Shown here one piece after another: positions 16,481 through 24,482 of a stretch of DNA of 64,000 bases (its first letter is position 1; each line of letters opens with the position of its first letter). This stretch comes from Burkholderiales bacterium Ga0077547 (GTDB lineage: Bacteria; Pseudomonadota; Gammaproteobacteria; Burkholderiales; Burkholderiaceae_C): positions 41,710 to 105,709 of the forward strand of contig LNEY01000017.1 of NCBI GenBank assembly GCA_001464195.1, written 5' to 3'. The notes beneath the pieces were generated by a model. The model had not been told where the DNA came from and searched no databases. It was given only the letters and a program-made list of their open reading frames with translations. A program made the position numbers and the translations under genes.

Positions 16481-18126
16481 ACGTCAAACGTTTCACCGCG
16501 CGCACATCGCGCGAAGCCCTGGCGCTGGTGCGCCAGGCACTGGGCGAGGATGCGGTCGTGCTGTCCACCAAGCCATCCGGTGACGGTGTCGAGGTGGTGG
16601 CGATGGCGCCAGAAAGCATGGCGCAGATCGAGCGCATGGCCACAGCCGCCGCACCTGGCAGTGAGCCTGCCCCGGCCACGGCGGCCAGTCGCCCGGCCGC
16701 GACCCGCTCGGGTCCGGGCCGGCCCGGCGTCGCGAGAACGCAGACCGCTCGTGCTGAAGTCGTTGCGACGTCAGACGAATCGGTTGACGAGGACATCGAG
16801 CAGCTGTCCATGAGCACGCTGTCGTTCCAGGACTATGTGCGTGACCGCATGCTCAAGCGCCGCCAGGTCGCCCTGCAGGCCGAGTCGGGCGCTGCACGCG
16901 CCACGGCGTCCGTGGGCGAGGTGCCCGCCGGCCCGCTGGCCGCGAGGATGGCCGAGGCGCCGGTTGCACGACCCGCGGTGGCCATGAAACGCGCACAGCC
17001 CGTCGTTCAGCCTGGACATGCGCCAGTGCTGGGCACGCTCCACCCGGCAAGCACGGCGACCGGCAGCGACGCCCACCTGTCCCTGCATGAGCCACCGGTG
17101 TTGCGCGAGGAAGTGGTCGTGCGCCATCCCGCTGCGCCGGCCGCCGACGCCACCGTGGCGCGTCGCGACCAGCAAGACATGATGAACGAGTTGCGCAGCA
17201 TGAAGGGCATGATCGAAGAGCGCTTCGGCGCACTGGCCTTCATGGAAAAACTGCAACGCCAGCCTGCGCAGGCGCGCCTGACGCAAAAGCTGATCGACTG
17301 CGGTTTTTCGCCCGCGCTGATCCGCAAGCTGGCCGAAGGCATGGGCCCCGACGTCACCGACGAGATGGCCTGGGCGGCCAGTGTGCTCGAGCGCAACCTG
17401 CTGAGCGCCGACCGTGAACCGCCGATGGAAGACCAGGGCGGTGTCTATGCGTTGGTCGGTGCCACGGGGGTAGGCAAGACCACCACCACGGCCAAGCTGG
17501 CGGCTGCATTCGCGACCCGCTACGGTGCCTCGCACCTGGGACTGATCACCCTTGACGCCTACCGCGTCGGCGCCCACGAGCAATTGCGCGCGTATGGCCG
17601 CATCCTCGGCGTGCCGGTGCACACCGCGCACGACCGCGCCTCGCTCGAAGACCTGCTTGACCTGCTGTCGGCCAAGAAGATGGTGCTGATCGACACCGCC
17701 GGCATGGCGCAGCGCGACACACGCACCCGTGAACTGCTGGACATGCTGAGCCACCGCTCGATCCACAAGCTGCTGGTGGTCAACTCGGCCGCGCAGGGCG
17801 AAACGATCGAGGACGTGCTGATCTCCTACCGGGCCAACACCTGCCGTGGCGTGGTGCTGTCCAAGATGGACGAGGCCGTGAAGCTCGGCCCGGCGCTCGA
17901 TGCGCTGATCCGCCACAAGCTCACCGTGCTGGGCGTCGCCAATGGCCAGCGGGTGCCCGAAGACTGGCATCGCCTGTCGTCGAACGCGCTGATCCACCGC
18001 GCACTGCGTCCGACGATTGCCACCGCTTACCGGATGGACTCCAGCGAAGTGAACCTGATCTTCGCCGCGCCGCGCCACCAGCAGCACGCCCTGGCTCCGC
18101 ACGCGGCGCTGATGGAACACGCCTGA
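16477..18126 (+). CDS. flhF: Flagellar placement GTPase FlhF
   Basis: A 549-residue SRP-type GTPase. The N-terminal B domain (MNVKRFTARTSREALALVRQ) is followed by a long Ala/Pro-rich linker, an N domain and a G domain from about residue 325. The G domain has the P-loop GATGVGKTTTTAKLAAAF, the GLITLDAYRVGAHEQLRAYG segment and IDTAGM, all intact. FlhF directs the site, usually polar, where the flagellum is assembled and acts with FlhG. It starts inside flhA and ends in a TGATG overlap with the next gene. Confidence 0.96.
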   Translation: MNVKRFTARTSREALALVRQALGEDAVVLSTKPSGDGVEVVAMAPESMAQIERMATAAAPGSEPAPATAASRPAATRSGPGRPGVARTQTARAEVVATSDESVDEDIEQLSMSTLSFQDYVRDRMLKRRQVALQAESGAARATASVGEVPAGPLAARMAEAPVARPAVAMKRAQPVVQPGHAPVLGTLHPASTATGSDAHLSLHEPPVLREEVVVRHPAAPAADATVARRDQQDMMNELRSMKGMIEERFGALAFMEKLQRQPAQARLTQKLIDCGFSPALIRKLAEGMGPDVTDEMAWAASVLERNLLSADREPPMEDQGGVYALVGATGVGKTTTTAKLAAAFATRYGASHLGLITLDAYRVGAHEQLRAYGRILGVPVHTAHDRASLEDLLDLLSAKKMVLIDTAGMAQRDTRTRELLDMLSHRSIHKLLVVNSAAQGETIEDVLISYRANTCRGVVLSKMDEAVKLGPALDALIRHKLTVLGVANGQRVPEDWHRLSSNALIHRALRPTIATAYRMDSSEVNLIFAAPRHQQHALAPHAALMEHA

Positions 18127-18965
18127 TGTCACGCGCCACGCTCGCCCACTTTCCGCCGAACCAGCCCTTTCCCGCGATGACGACTTCGTTCTCCTCCTCG
18201 ATGCCGCTCGACCAGGCCGATGGTCTGCGTCGCTTGTTCGCCCACGCACAGGTGCGCTTCGTGCCGGTGGTATCGAACCCGCACATGGCCTTCGGCGGCG
18301 TGATGCTGGAGCGGCTGTGCAGCGGCTTCGCCGAACAGGGCTGCCACACGCTGGTCATCGATGCCGGCGAAAACGCCCCCGAGCCGAACGAGATGGCCCA
18401 GCTCGATCTGGCCGAATCCATCGAGACGCTGTCTCACGAGGTCTCGTACCTCGCTGCGCGCGGGCTGCCGCTTCGGTATGTCGACGCGCAGGGATCGACC
18501 GCTGGCTTTCTGGATGCCGTGGCGCGTGCCGCCCCGGGCGCCGATGTGGTGCTGGTCCATGCCAGCGCCAACGACCTGTGCAGGATGTTTGCGCGCGGTG
18601 AATCGCTCACCCGACCCCGCCCGCTGCTGCTGGCCGACGACCGTCCGGTCAGCGTCACACACGCCTATGCCGCGATGAAGCTGCTGACGCAGCGCGGTGG
18701 CCTGCTGGTACACGATCTGCTGCTGAGTGCCGCGCCGAGCTCGCCGCGCGCCGAACGCATCGCGATGCAGATCGCCACCTGCGCCGATGATTTCCTGGGG
18801 GCTGTGTTGCGCGACTGGATGCAGGTCGATCCGGCCAGCGACCCCCGCAGCATCTCGATGCCCGCACTCAGGCGCTGGGTGCGCGACACCTTGCAACCGG
18901 CGGTTGGCGAGCTGGCTGCATCACGCCCGGCCATGGCCGCGCCCTCTCTTCACGCGCTGAACTGA
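18126..18965 (+). CDS. FlhG-like flagellar number regulator lacking a P-loop
   Basis: A 279-residue protein in the slot normally occupied by flhG between flhF and fliA. It keeps the general MinD/ParA-like layout, with LVIDAGENAPEPNEMAQLDL in place of the strand carrying the Walker A' Asp, and later repeating strands such as VVLVHASANDLCRM. Where FlhG has a deviant Walker A motif (KGGVGKT), this protein reads VSNPHMAFGGVMLER, with no Lys or GKT. It should therefore not hydrolyse ATP in the standard way. I see no activating N-terminal DQAxxLR helix exactly as in FlhG, but DQADGLRRLF at residues ~29-38 resembles it. Starts by TGATG overlap with flhF. Confidence 0.75.
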   Translation: MSRATLAHFPPNQPFPAMTTSFSSSMPLDQADGLRRLFAHAQVRFVPVVSNPHMAFGGVMLERLCSGFAEQGCHTLVIDAGENAPEPNEMAQLDLAESIETLSHEVSYLAARGLPLRYVDAQGSTAGFLDAVARAAPGADVVLVHASANDLCRMFARGESLTRPRPLLLADDRPVSVTHAYAAMKLLTQRGGLLVHDLLLSAAPSSPRAERIAMQIATCADDFLGAVLRDWMQVDPASDPRSISMPALRRWVRDTLQPAVGELAASRPAMAAPSLHALN

Positions 18966-18981
18966 ATCTCTGGAGCCATCC

Positions 18982-19701
18982 ATGTCCACGTACACCGCCA
19001 AAGGACAGCTCGACAACACGTCGATGCTCAAGCAGTACAGCCCGCTGGTGCGGCGTCTTGCGCACCAGATGATCGCCAAGCTGCCGGCCAATGTCGAACT
19101 CGACGACCTGATCCAGGTCGGCATGATCGGCCTGGCCGACGCGCTGACCCGCTTCGACGTCGCGCAAGGCGTTCAGTTCGAGACCTTCGCCACGCAGCGC
19201 ATCCGCGGCGCGATGCTCGACGAGCTGCGCGGCAACGATTACCTGTCGCGCGGCACCCGCAAGCAGCAGCGCACCATCGAGGCGGCGGTGCACAAACTGG
19301 AGCAGCGCATGGGCCGCGCCCCGGCCGAGAGCGAAATCGCCCGCGAGATGGGCATCACGCTCGCCGAATACCAGGAATTGCTGGGCAAGGTGCGCGGCAC
19401 GCAACTGGTCTACCTGGAAGACATGTCCGGTGACGACGGCGACCAGGACTACCTGGACCGCCACGTGGCCGACGACTCGTTCAACCCGCTGGCGCAGTTG
19501 CAAGACCACCGCATGCGTGAAGCGCTGGTCGCTGGCATCAAGGTGCTGCCCGAGCGCGAGCAGTACGTGATGAGCATGTACTACGAGCACGACATGAACC
19601 TGAAAGAGATCGCTGCGGTGCTGAAGGTCACCGAGTCCCGCGTGTGCCAGCTGCACAGCCAGTCGATCGCGCGACTGCGTGTCAAGCTCAGGGAATACTG
19701 A
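18982..19701 (+). CDS. fliA: Flagellar sigma factor FliA (sigma-28)
   Basis: A 239-residue sigma factor with regions 2 (LVRRLAHQMIAKLPANVELD, then FETFATQRIRGAMLDELRGN), 3 and 4 (LKEIAAVLKVTESRVCQLHS) all intact. FliA transcribes late flagellar genes (flagellin, motor, chemotaxis) and is held by the anti-sigma factor FlgM until the hook is complete. The start ATG has TCTGGAG 8-14 bp upstream. It closes the flagellar block. The next gene begins about 34 bp downstream. Confidence 0.97.
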   Translation: MSTYTAKGQLDNTSMLKQYSPLVRRLAHQMIAKLPANVELDDLIQVGMIGLADALTRFDVAQGVQFETFATQRIRGAMLDELRGNDYLSRGTRKQQRTIEAAVHKLEQRMGRAPAESEIAREMGITLAEYQELLGKVRGTQLVYLEDMSGDDGDQDYLDRHVADDSFNPLAQLQDHRMREALVAGIKVLPEREQYVMSMYYEHDMNLKEIAAVLKVTESRVCQLHSQSIARLRVKLREY

Positions 19702-19735
19702 AGCCCTGGGGCGGCCCGTGTCGCCCTCGGTAGTC

Positions 19736-20494
19736 ATGCCCTGGCCGCTGCCAGCGTTGCTGACCTGGGCCGCGGCCTGGGCCGTTTACCTCGGCCTGCG
19801 AGGCCTGGATGCCCCCGCAGTCGTGGCCTTGTTGTGCGGCGCCGTGATCGGTGCGCTGCCGGCTTGTTGCTCCCCGTGGCCGCTGTCGGGTTGGCGCCGA
19901 GTTTTCATGGCGCTGGGCTTTCCGCTGTCGCTGGCCGCCTCTGGCGCTGCCACCGATGTGCCAGCCTGGGCCTGGCTCCTGCCACTCGGTGCGCTCGTGT
20001 TGCTGTATCCGCTGAAAGCCTGGCGCGACGCCCCCTTTTTTCCCACCCCCCCAGGTGCCTTGCAGGGCTTGAAGCGGCTGGTGCCGCTGCCAGATTCCGC
20101 CCGCGTGCTCGAAGCCGGCTGCGGTCTCGGTGACGGCCTGCGCGAGCTGCATGCCGAGTTTCCGCGCGCCCGCCTCGAAGGCGTGGAGTGGAGCTGGCCG
20201 CTGCGCATCGCCTGCCAGTGGCGTTGCGGCTTTGCGCGCATCACCCGTGGTGATCTCTGGAAGACCGATTGGTCACCCCATCAGCTGGTCTATGTGTTCC
20301 AGCGGCCCGAGAGCATGCCGCGCGCGGTGGACAAGGCCGCACGCGAACTGGCGGCTGGCGCGTGGATGGCGAGCCTGGAGTTCGAGGCGGTACAGCTCGA
20401 GCCCGATGCGTGTCACGACTGCCCCGACGGACGCCAGGTGTGGCTGTACCAGCAGCCGTTCAGACCGCGACGCCACGCCACGCCGACGGCATAG
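19736..20494 (+). CDS. Membrane-anchored class I SAM-dependent methyltransferase
   Basis: A 252-residue protein. About three hydrophobic segments come first (LLTWAAAWAVYLGL; AVVALLCGAVIGALPACC; WAWLLPLGALVLLYPLKAW), then a class I methyltransferase fold starting near residue 120 (RVLEAGCGLGDGLRELHAEF, the SAM-binding glycine loop; RLEGVEWSWPLRIACQWRCG; ITRGDLWKTDW). Target unknown. ATG 19736 was chosen; GTG 19718 is an in-frame alternative, and neither has a strong ribosome-binding site. It follows fliA closely, but a flagellar role cannot be deduced. Related proteins are usually annotated only as class I methyltransferases. Confidence 0.75.
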   Translation: MPWPLPALLTWAAAWAVYLGLRGLDAPAVVALLCGAVIGALPACCSPWPLSGWRRVFMALGFPLSLAASGAATDVPAWAWLLPLGALVLLYPLKAWRDAPFFPTPPGALQGLKRLVPLPDSARVLEAGCGLGDGLRELHAEFPRARLEGVEWSWPLRIACQWRCGFARITRGDLWKTDWSPHQLVYVFQRPESMPRAVDKAARELAAGAWMASLEFEAVQLEPDACHDCPDGRQVWLYQQPFRPRRHATPTA

Positions 20495-20588
20495 CGCGAG
20501 CGGCGAGGTGACCCCAGGCTGGCGGGTCGGCTGACGAGCGGTCAAAATCGCCCGGATTGCCACTCGCAGTCGCTGCGCGGAGTCCACC

Positions 20589-21734
20589 ATGCCTGGTTTG
20601 TTGCCCGACGTCGATCCCGACGGCCTGCTCGAGTACTCGGTGGTCTACACCGACCGCGCGATCAACCACATGTCCAAGCGCTTCCAGCAGGTGATGAAGG
20701 ACATCTCCGCGACGCTGAAAGAGGTCTACCAGGCGAAGGCTGCGGTCATCGTGCCGGGCAGTGGCACCTTCGGCATGGAAGCAGTGGCCCGCCAGTTCGC
20801 GACAGGCCGCCCGGTGCTCGTGATTCGCAACGGCTGGTTCAGCTACCGCTGGACGCAGATCTTCGAGATGGGGAGCATCCCCTCTCATTCGACCGTACTC
20901 AAGGCACGGCGCACTGGCGCAGGGCCACAGGCGCCTTTCGCACCCGCACCCATCGACGAGGTGGTGGCCGCGATCAAGGAACAACGCCCCGAGGTGGTGT
21001 TCGCACCGCACGTCGAGACCTCGGCCGGGATGATCCTGCCCAACGACTACCTGCGCGCGGTGGCCGACGCGGTGCACTCGGTGGGCGGGCTGTTCGTGCT
21101 CGACTGCATCGCCTCGGGCACGATCTGGGTCGACATGGCCGCCACCGGCGTTGACGTGCTGGTGAGCGCCCCACAGAAGGGTTGGAGCGGCTCGCCGTGC
21201 TGCGCGTTGGTGATGCTCAGTGAACTGGCGCGCCAGCGCATCGACGGCACGCAAAGCACCAGCTACGCCTGCGACCTGCGCAAGTGGCTGCAGATCATGG
21301 AAACCTACGAAGGCGGCGCCCACGCTTATCACGCGACGATGCCCACCGATGCGCTGGCCCGCGTGCGCGACGTGATGCTCGAAACCCGCGCCTACGGCTT
21401 CGACCAGGTGCGTGACGAACAGCAGCAACTCGGCGATGCGGTGCGGTCCATGATGACGCAGCGCGGCTTCAAGAGTGTCGCGGCGCCCGGCTTCCAGGCG
21501 CCTGGCGTGGTGGTTTGCTACACCGACGACGCCGAGATGCAGTCGGGCAAGAAGTGGCTGGGTCTGGGCCTGCAGATCGCGGCCGGCGTGCCGCTGCAAT
21601 GCGACGAAGGGCCTGACTTCCGATCGTTCCGCATCGGCTTGTTCGGTCTGGACAAGCTGCACCAGCGCGAGCGTACGGTGAAAAGCCTGAGCGACGCGCT
21701 GGATCGCCTGATGGCGCCAGCAACGATGGTTTGA
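20589..21734 (+). CDS. Class V PLP-dependent aminotransferase
   Basis: A 381-residue fold type I PLP enzyme of the alanine-glyoxylate / serine-glyoxylate aminotransferase branch. Visible features are VIVPGSGTFGMEAVARQF (cofactor phosphate loop), VVFAPHVETSAGMILP, FVLDCIASGTIWVDMAATGV with the PLP-binding Asp, and SAPQKGWSGSPCCALVM, whose Lys would form the Schiff base. A TYEGGAHAYHATMPTDAL segment follows. Exact substrate is uncertain; amino donor to glyoxylate or a related 2-oxo acid is likely. It has its own 94 bp upstream gap and is followed by a small secreted protein after 13 bp. Confidence 0.85.
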   Translation: MPGLLPDVDPDGLLEYSVVYTDRAINHMSKRFQQVMKDISATLKEVYQAKAAVIVPGSGTFGMEAVARQFATGRPVLVIRNGWFSYRWTQIFEMGSIPSHSTVLKARRTGAGPQAPFAPAPIDEVVAAIKEQRPEVVFAPHVETSAGMILPNDYLRAVADAVHSVGGLFVLDCIASGTIWVDMAATGVDVLVSAPQKGWSGSPCCALVMLSELARQRIDGTQSTSYACDLRKWLQIMETYEGGAHAYHATMPTDALARVRDVMLETRAYGFDQVRDEQQQLGDAVRSMMTQRGFKSVAAPGFQAPGVVVCYTDDAEMQSGKKWLGLGLQIAAGVPLQCDEGPDFRSFRIGLFGLDKLHQRERTVKSLSDALDRLMAPATMV

Positions 21735-21747
21735 GGAGCATAAAGAC

Positions 21748-22173
21748 GTGTTTGTGCGATCTGAATGGAAGCCCCGGCGGCGCTGGATCATCTGCGCGAT
21801 GGGTGCGTTGCTGCTGAGTGCGGTGGGCTCGGCGTCAGCGGCCTGGGTGCGGTTGCGCGGAGATGGCGTGGTGACGGTGTTGGCCGACCCGGCCAAGATC
21901 ACCCGCAGCACCGGCCGCGCCACGATGTGGAGCGTGATCAACTACACCCAGCCCCGCAAGACGGCCGATGGCAGGGAGTTCGTCTCGTCGAAGCAGCAGA
22001 TCGAGTACGACTGCGTGGAAGCCCGCAGCCGCCATCTGGCGTTCACGCGCCACACCGAGTACACCGGCTTGGGCGAGGTGGTCTACACCAACAATGCGCT
22101 GGGAGAATGGACGGCCTTGCCGCCCGGTTCGATCGGCGACGCCCTGCGGGTATTCGCCTGCCGCCTGCCCTGA
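21748..22173 (+). CDS. Secreted surface-adhesin-E-like protein
   Basis: A 141-residue protein with a basic N-terminus (SEWKPRRRW) and an Ala-rich signal sequence (ICAMGALLLSAVGSASA). The mature part, WVRLRGDGVVTVLADPAKIT...MWSVINYTQPRKTADGREF...EYDCVEARSR, matches the surface-adhesin protein E-like domain widely found in Burkholderiales as small envelope proteins. Two Cys residues (near positions 91 and 138) could form a disulfide. Function in this lineage is unknown. It follows the aminotransferase by 13 bp, so both may be co-transcribed. Confidence 0.75.
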   Translation: MFVRSEWKPRRRWIICAMGALLLSAVGSASAAWVRLRGDGVVTVLADPAKITRSTGRATMWSVINYTQPRKTADGREFVSSKQQIEYDCVEARSRHLAFTRHTEYTGLGEVVYTNNALGEWTALPPGSIGDALRVFACRLP

Positions 22174-22234
22174 GCGCGCCTCGTGACGCATCGCCCGACT
22201 TGATTTTTCAGACGCCATCCAGCGCACTCATCCC

Positions 22235-23359
22235 ATGGACATGGAACAGGCCATCATCCTGACGATCCCCTTTCTGGCGCTGGCCGTGGTGCTGGAAATG
22301 ATCGTCAGCATCAAGCGGGGGCGCAAGACCTACCGCACCAACGACACCCTGGCGAACCTCAGCCAGGGCTTGATCAGCCAGCTGGTCGCCGCCTGCACGC
22401 CGCTGCTGCAGATCGGCATCTACGCCCTGGTCTTCGTGACGCTGGGGTATCAGGTCGATTCACCGTTCTGGCACACCTGGTACGGCTTTGCCGTGGCGGT
22501 GGTGCTGTTCGACTTCTGTGAGTACTGGTTGCACCGGGCCGGCCATGAGATCGCCATCTTCTGGGCGGCGCACACCGTGCATCACCAGAGCGAGGAGCTG
22601 AACATCTGCACCGCGCTGCGCCAGGAAAGCCAGAACGCGGTGCTGGGCTGGCCGTTCTACCTGCCGATGGCCCTGGTGGGTGTGCCGCCCGACATCTTCG
22701 GTTTCAGCCTGCTCTTCGTTCAGTACTACCAGATCTGGGCGCACACCGAGCAGGTGGGCAAGCTGGGCTGGCTGGACGGCGTGCTCACCACGCCCTCCAA
22801 TCACCGCGTGCATCACTCGGTGAACGACTGCTATGTCGATCGCAACTACGGCGGCCTGTTCGTGCTGTGGGATCGCCTGTTCGGTACCTACGCGGCAGAA
22901 ACCGAGCGCTGCGTGTTCGGCACGCGCACCCCGCTGCGCAGCTTCAACCCGCTGCGGGCTGTTGTCCAGGTGTACGGCGCCTTGCTGCACGATGCGTGGC
23001 ATGCGCGGCGCTGGCAGGACAAGCTGAAGGTCTTCCTGATGCGACCCGGCTGGCGACCGGCCGATGTTGCGCAGCGCTTCCCGCACGCGCCCTTCAACGT
23101 GGCCCGCGAGCGCTACGACCCGTCGGCCACCGGCGCTGCGCGAGGCGCCGCCATCGCGCTGTTCCTCGCCACCGCGGTCGGCTGCGGCTTCTTCCTCTGG
23201 AATGCCGAGGCGATGGACACGTCGACGCGGTTCCTGTGCCTGGCCTTGCTGATCGTGCCGCTGTGCGGCGTGGGTTGGTTGCTGGAGCGGCGCCCAGCCG
23301 CGGGAGCGATCGGTCAGCACCCGGGGTCCTCGACATCACCGCTCGGCCGCCTCGATTGA
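22235..23359 (+). CDS. Sterol desaturase / fatty acid hydroxylase family protein
   Basis: A 374-residue membrane di-iron protein. The three His boxes are all present: HRAGH (EYWLHRAGHEIAIFWAAH), HTVHH and NHRVHH (TTPSNHRVHHSVNDCY), separated by hydrophobic segments. Such enzymes hydroxylate or desaturate lipids or carotenoids, and the bacterial homologues are mostly uncharacterised. The C-terminal ~80 residues add two more hydrophobic helices (AAIALFLATAVGCGFFLW; FLCLALLIVPLCGVGWLL). The stop overlaps the TTG start of the following glycosyltransferase. Confidence 0.87.
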   Translation: MDMEQAIILTIPFLALAVVLEMIVSIKRGRKTYRTNDTLANLSQGLISQLVAACTPLLQIGIYALVFVTLGYQVDSPFWHTWYGFAVAVVLFDFCEYWLHRAGHEIAIFWAAHTVHHQSEELNICTALRQESQNAVLGWPFYLPMALVGVPPDIFGFSLLFVQYYQIWAHTEQVGKLGWLDGVLTTPSNHRVHHSVNDCYVDRNYGGLFVLWDRLFGTYAAETERCVFGTRTPLRSFNPLRAVVQVYGALLHDAWHARRWQDKLKVFLMRPGWRPADVAQRFPHAPFNVARERYDPSATGAARGAAIALFLATAVGCGFFLWNAEAMDTSTRFLCLALLIVPLCGVGWLLERRPAAGAIGQHPGSSTSPLGRLD

Positions 23360-24456
23360 CCCCCCTGTCTGATCACCCTGCGTCCATCCATGTGTTGGGG
23401 GGACGGCAGTTCGGCGGTGCCGATCAGTTTTATGTGCGGCTGATTCGTGCCCTTCGCGATGCCGGCCAGGACGTGACCGCCGTCAACCGGGTGGGCAGCC
23501 CGGTGGCGCAGGCGCTGGCCCATGACGGTGTGGCGCAGGTTCATTTCCCGTTCGCCAACGGCTGGGACGCCTGGACGGCGTGGCGCCTGCGCACGCTGAT
23601 CGGCGCGCGGGAGCCGTGCGTTGTGCAGACCTACATGGGTCGCGCGACGCGGCTGACGCGGCTGCCTGCAAGGTCGCGAGCCGTGCACATCGCCCGGCTC
23701 GGCGGGTATTACAAGATCGACGGCTACTACCGCCATGCCCATGCCTGGATCGGAAACACCAAGGCCTTGTGCGACTACCTGGTCCAGTCCGGGCTGCCCG
23801 CCGAGCGCGTGTTCCTCATCGGCAATTTCGTGCCCGATCCGGTCGGCGCGTCACCGGAGCAGGTCGAGGCCTTGCGCGCCGAATGGGCCCTTCCGAAGGA
23901 CGCGTGGACGCTGTTCGCGCTGGGCCGGCTGATTGAAAAAAAGGGCTTCCATGATCTGCTGAAGGCGGCTTCGTTGTTGCCACCGGAAATCAACGGCAGG
24001 CCGTGGGTGTTGCTGATCGCCGGCATGGGGCCGCTGGAAGCCGAGCTGAAAGCCCTCGCAGCGCAGTTGCAACTGGGCCACCGTGTGCGCTGGCTGGGTT
24101 GGCAGGACCCGCCGGATGCCTTCTATGCCCTGACCGATGTGTTCGTCTGCCCCTCGCGCGACGAGCCCTTGGGCAACGTGATTCTCGAAGCGTGGAATCA
24201 CGGCCTGCCCGTGGTCAGCACGCGAACCGCTGGCGCGACCGAACTGATCGAGGACGGCCGCACCGGGCTGCAGTCGCCGATCCAGGCACCTCAAGACCTG
24301 GCTGGGTGCATTCAGGACATGCTGACCGCCACGCCTGTGCAGCGCGCTGAGTTTGGCGAGGCCGGTCGGCAGTACCTGCAGGCAAATTTCAGCAAACAGG
24401 CCATCCTCAGCGCCTATCTGTCGCTGTATGACCAGCTGTTGATCACGGGTCGTTGA
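23356..24456 (+). CDS. Glycosyltransferase family 4 protein
   Basis: A 366-residue GT-B glycosyltransferase. TTG 23356 is taken as start because it forms a TTGA overlap with the previous stop and the conserved fold starts soon after (IHVLGGRQFGGADQFYVRLI). The C-terminal donor-binding half shows LFALGRLIEKKGFHDLLKAA and the EX7E-like region FVCPSRDEPLGNVILEAWNH followed by GLPVVSTRTAGATELIEDGR, typical of GT4. Sugar donor and acceptor cannot be told; neighbours suggest an envelope lipid or polysaccharide. The product ends 26 bp before the stop of the convergent MmgE/PrpD gene. Confidence 0.87.
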   Translation: MTPLSDHPASIHVLGGRQFGGADQFYVRLIRALRDAGQDVTAVNRVGSPVAQALAHDGVAQVHFPFANGWDAWTAWRLRTLIGAREPCVVQTYMGRATRLTRLPARSRAVHIARLGGYYKIDGYYRHAHAWIGNTKALCDYLVQSGLPAERVFLIGNFVPDPVGASPEQVEALRAEWALPKDAWTLFALGRLIEKKGFHDLLKAASLLPPEINGRPWVLLIAGMGPLEAELKALAAQLQLGHRVRWLGWQDPPDAFYALTDVFVCPSRDEPLGNVILEAWNHGLPVVSTRTAGATELIEDGRTGLQSPIQAPQDLAGCIQDMLTATPVQRAEFGEAGRQYLQANFSKQAILSAYLSLYDQLLITGR

Positions 24457-24482
24457 TCACACCGAGCCACGGGGTCACGGAG

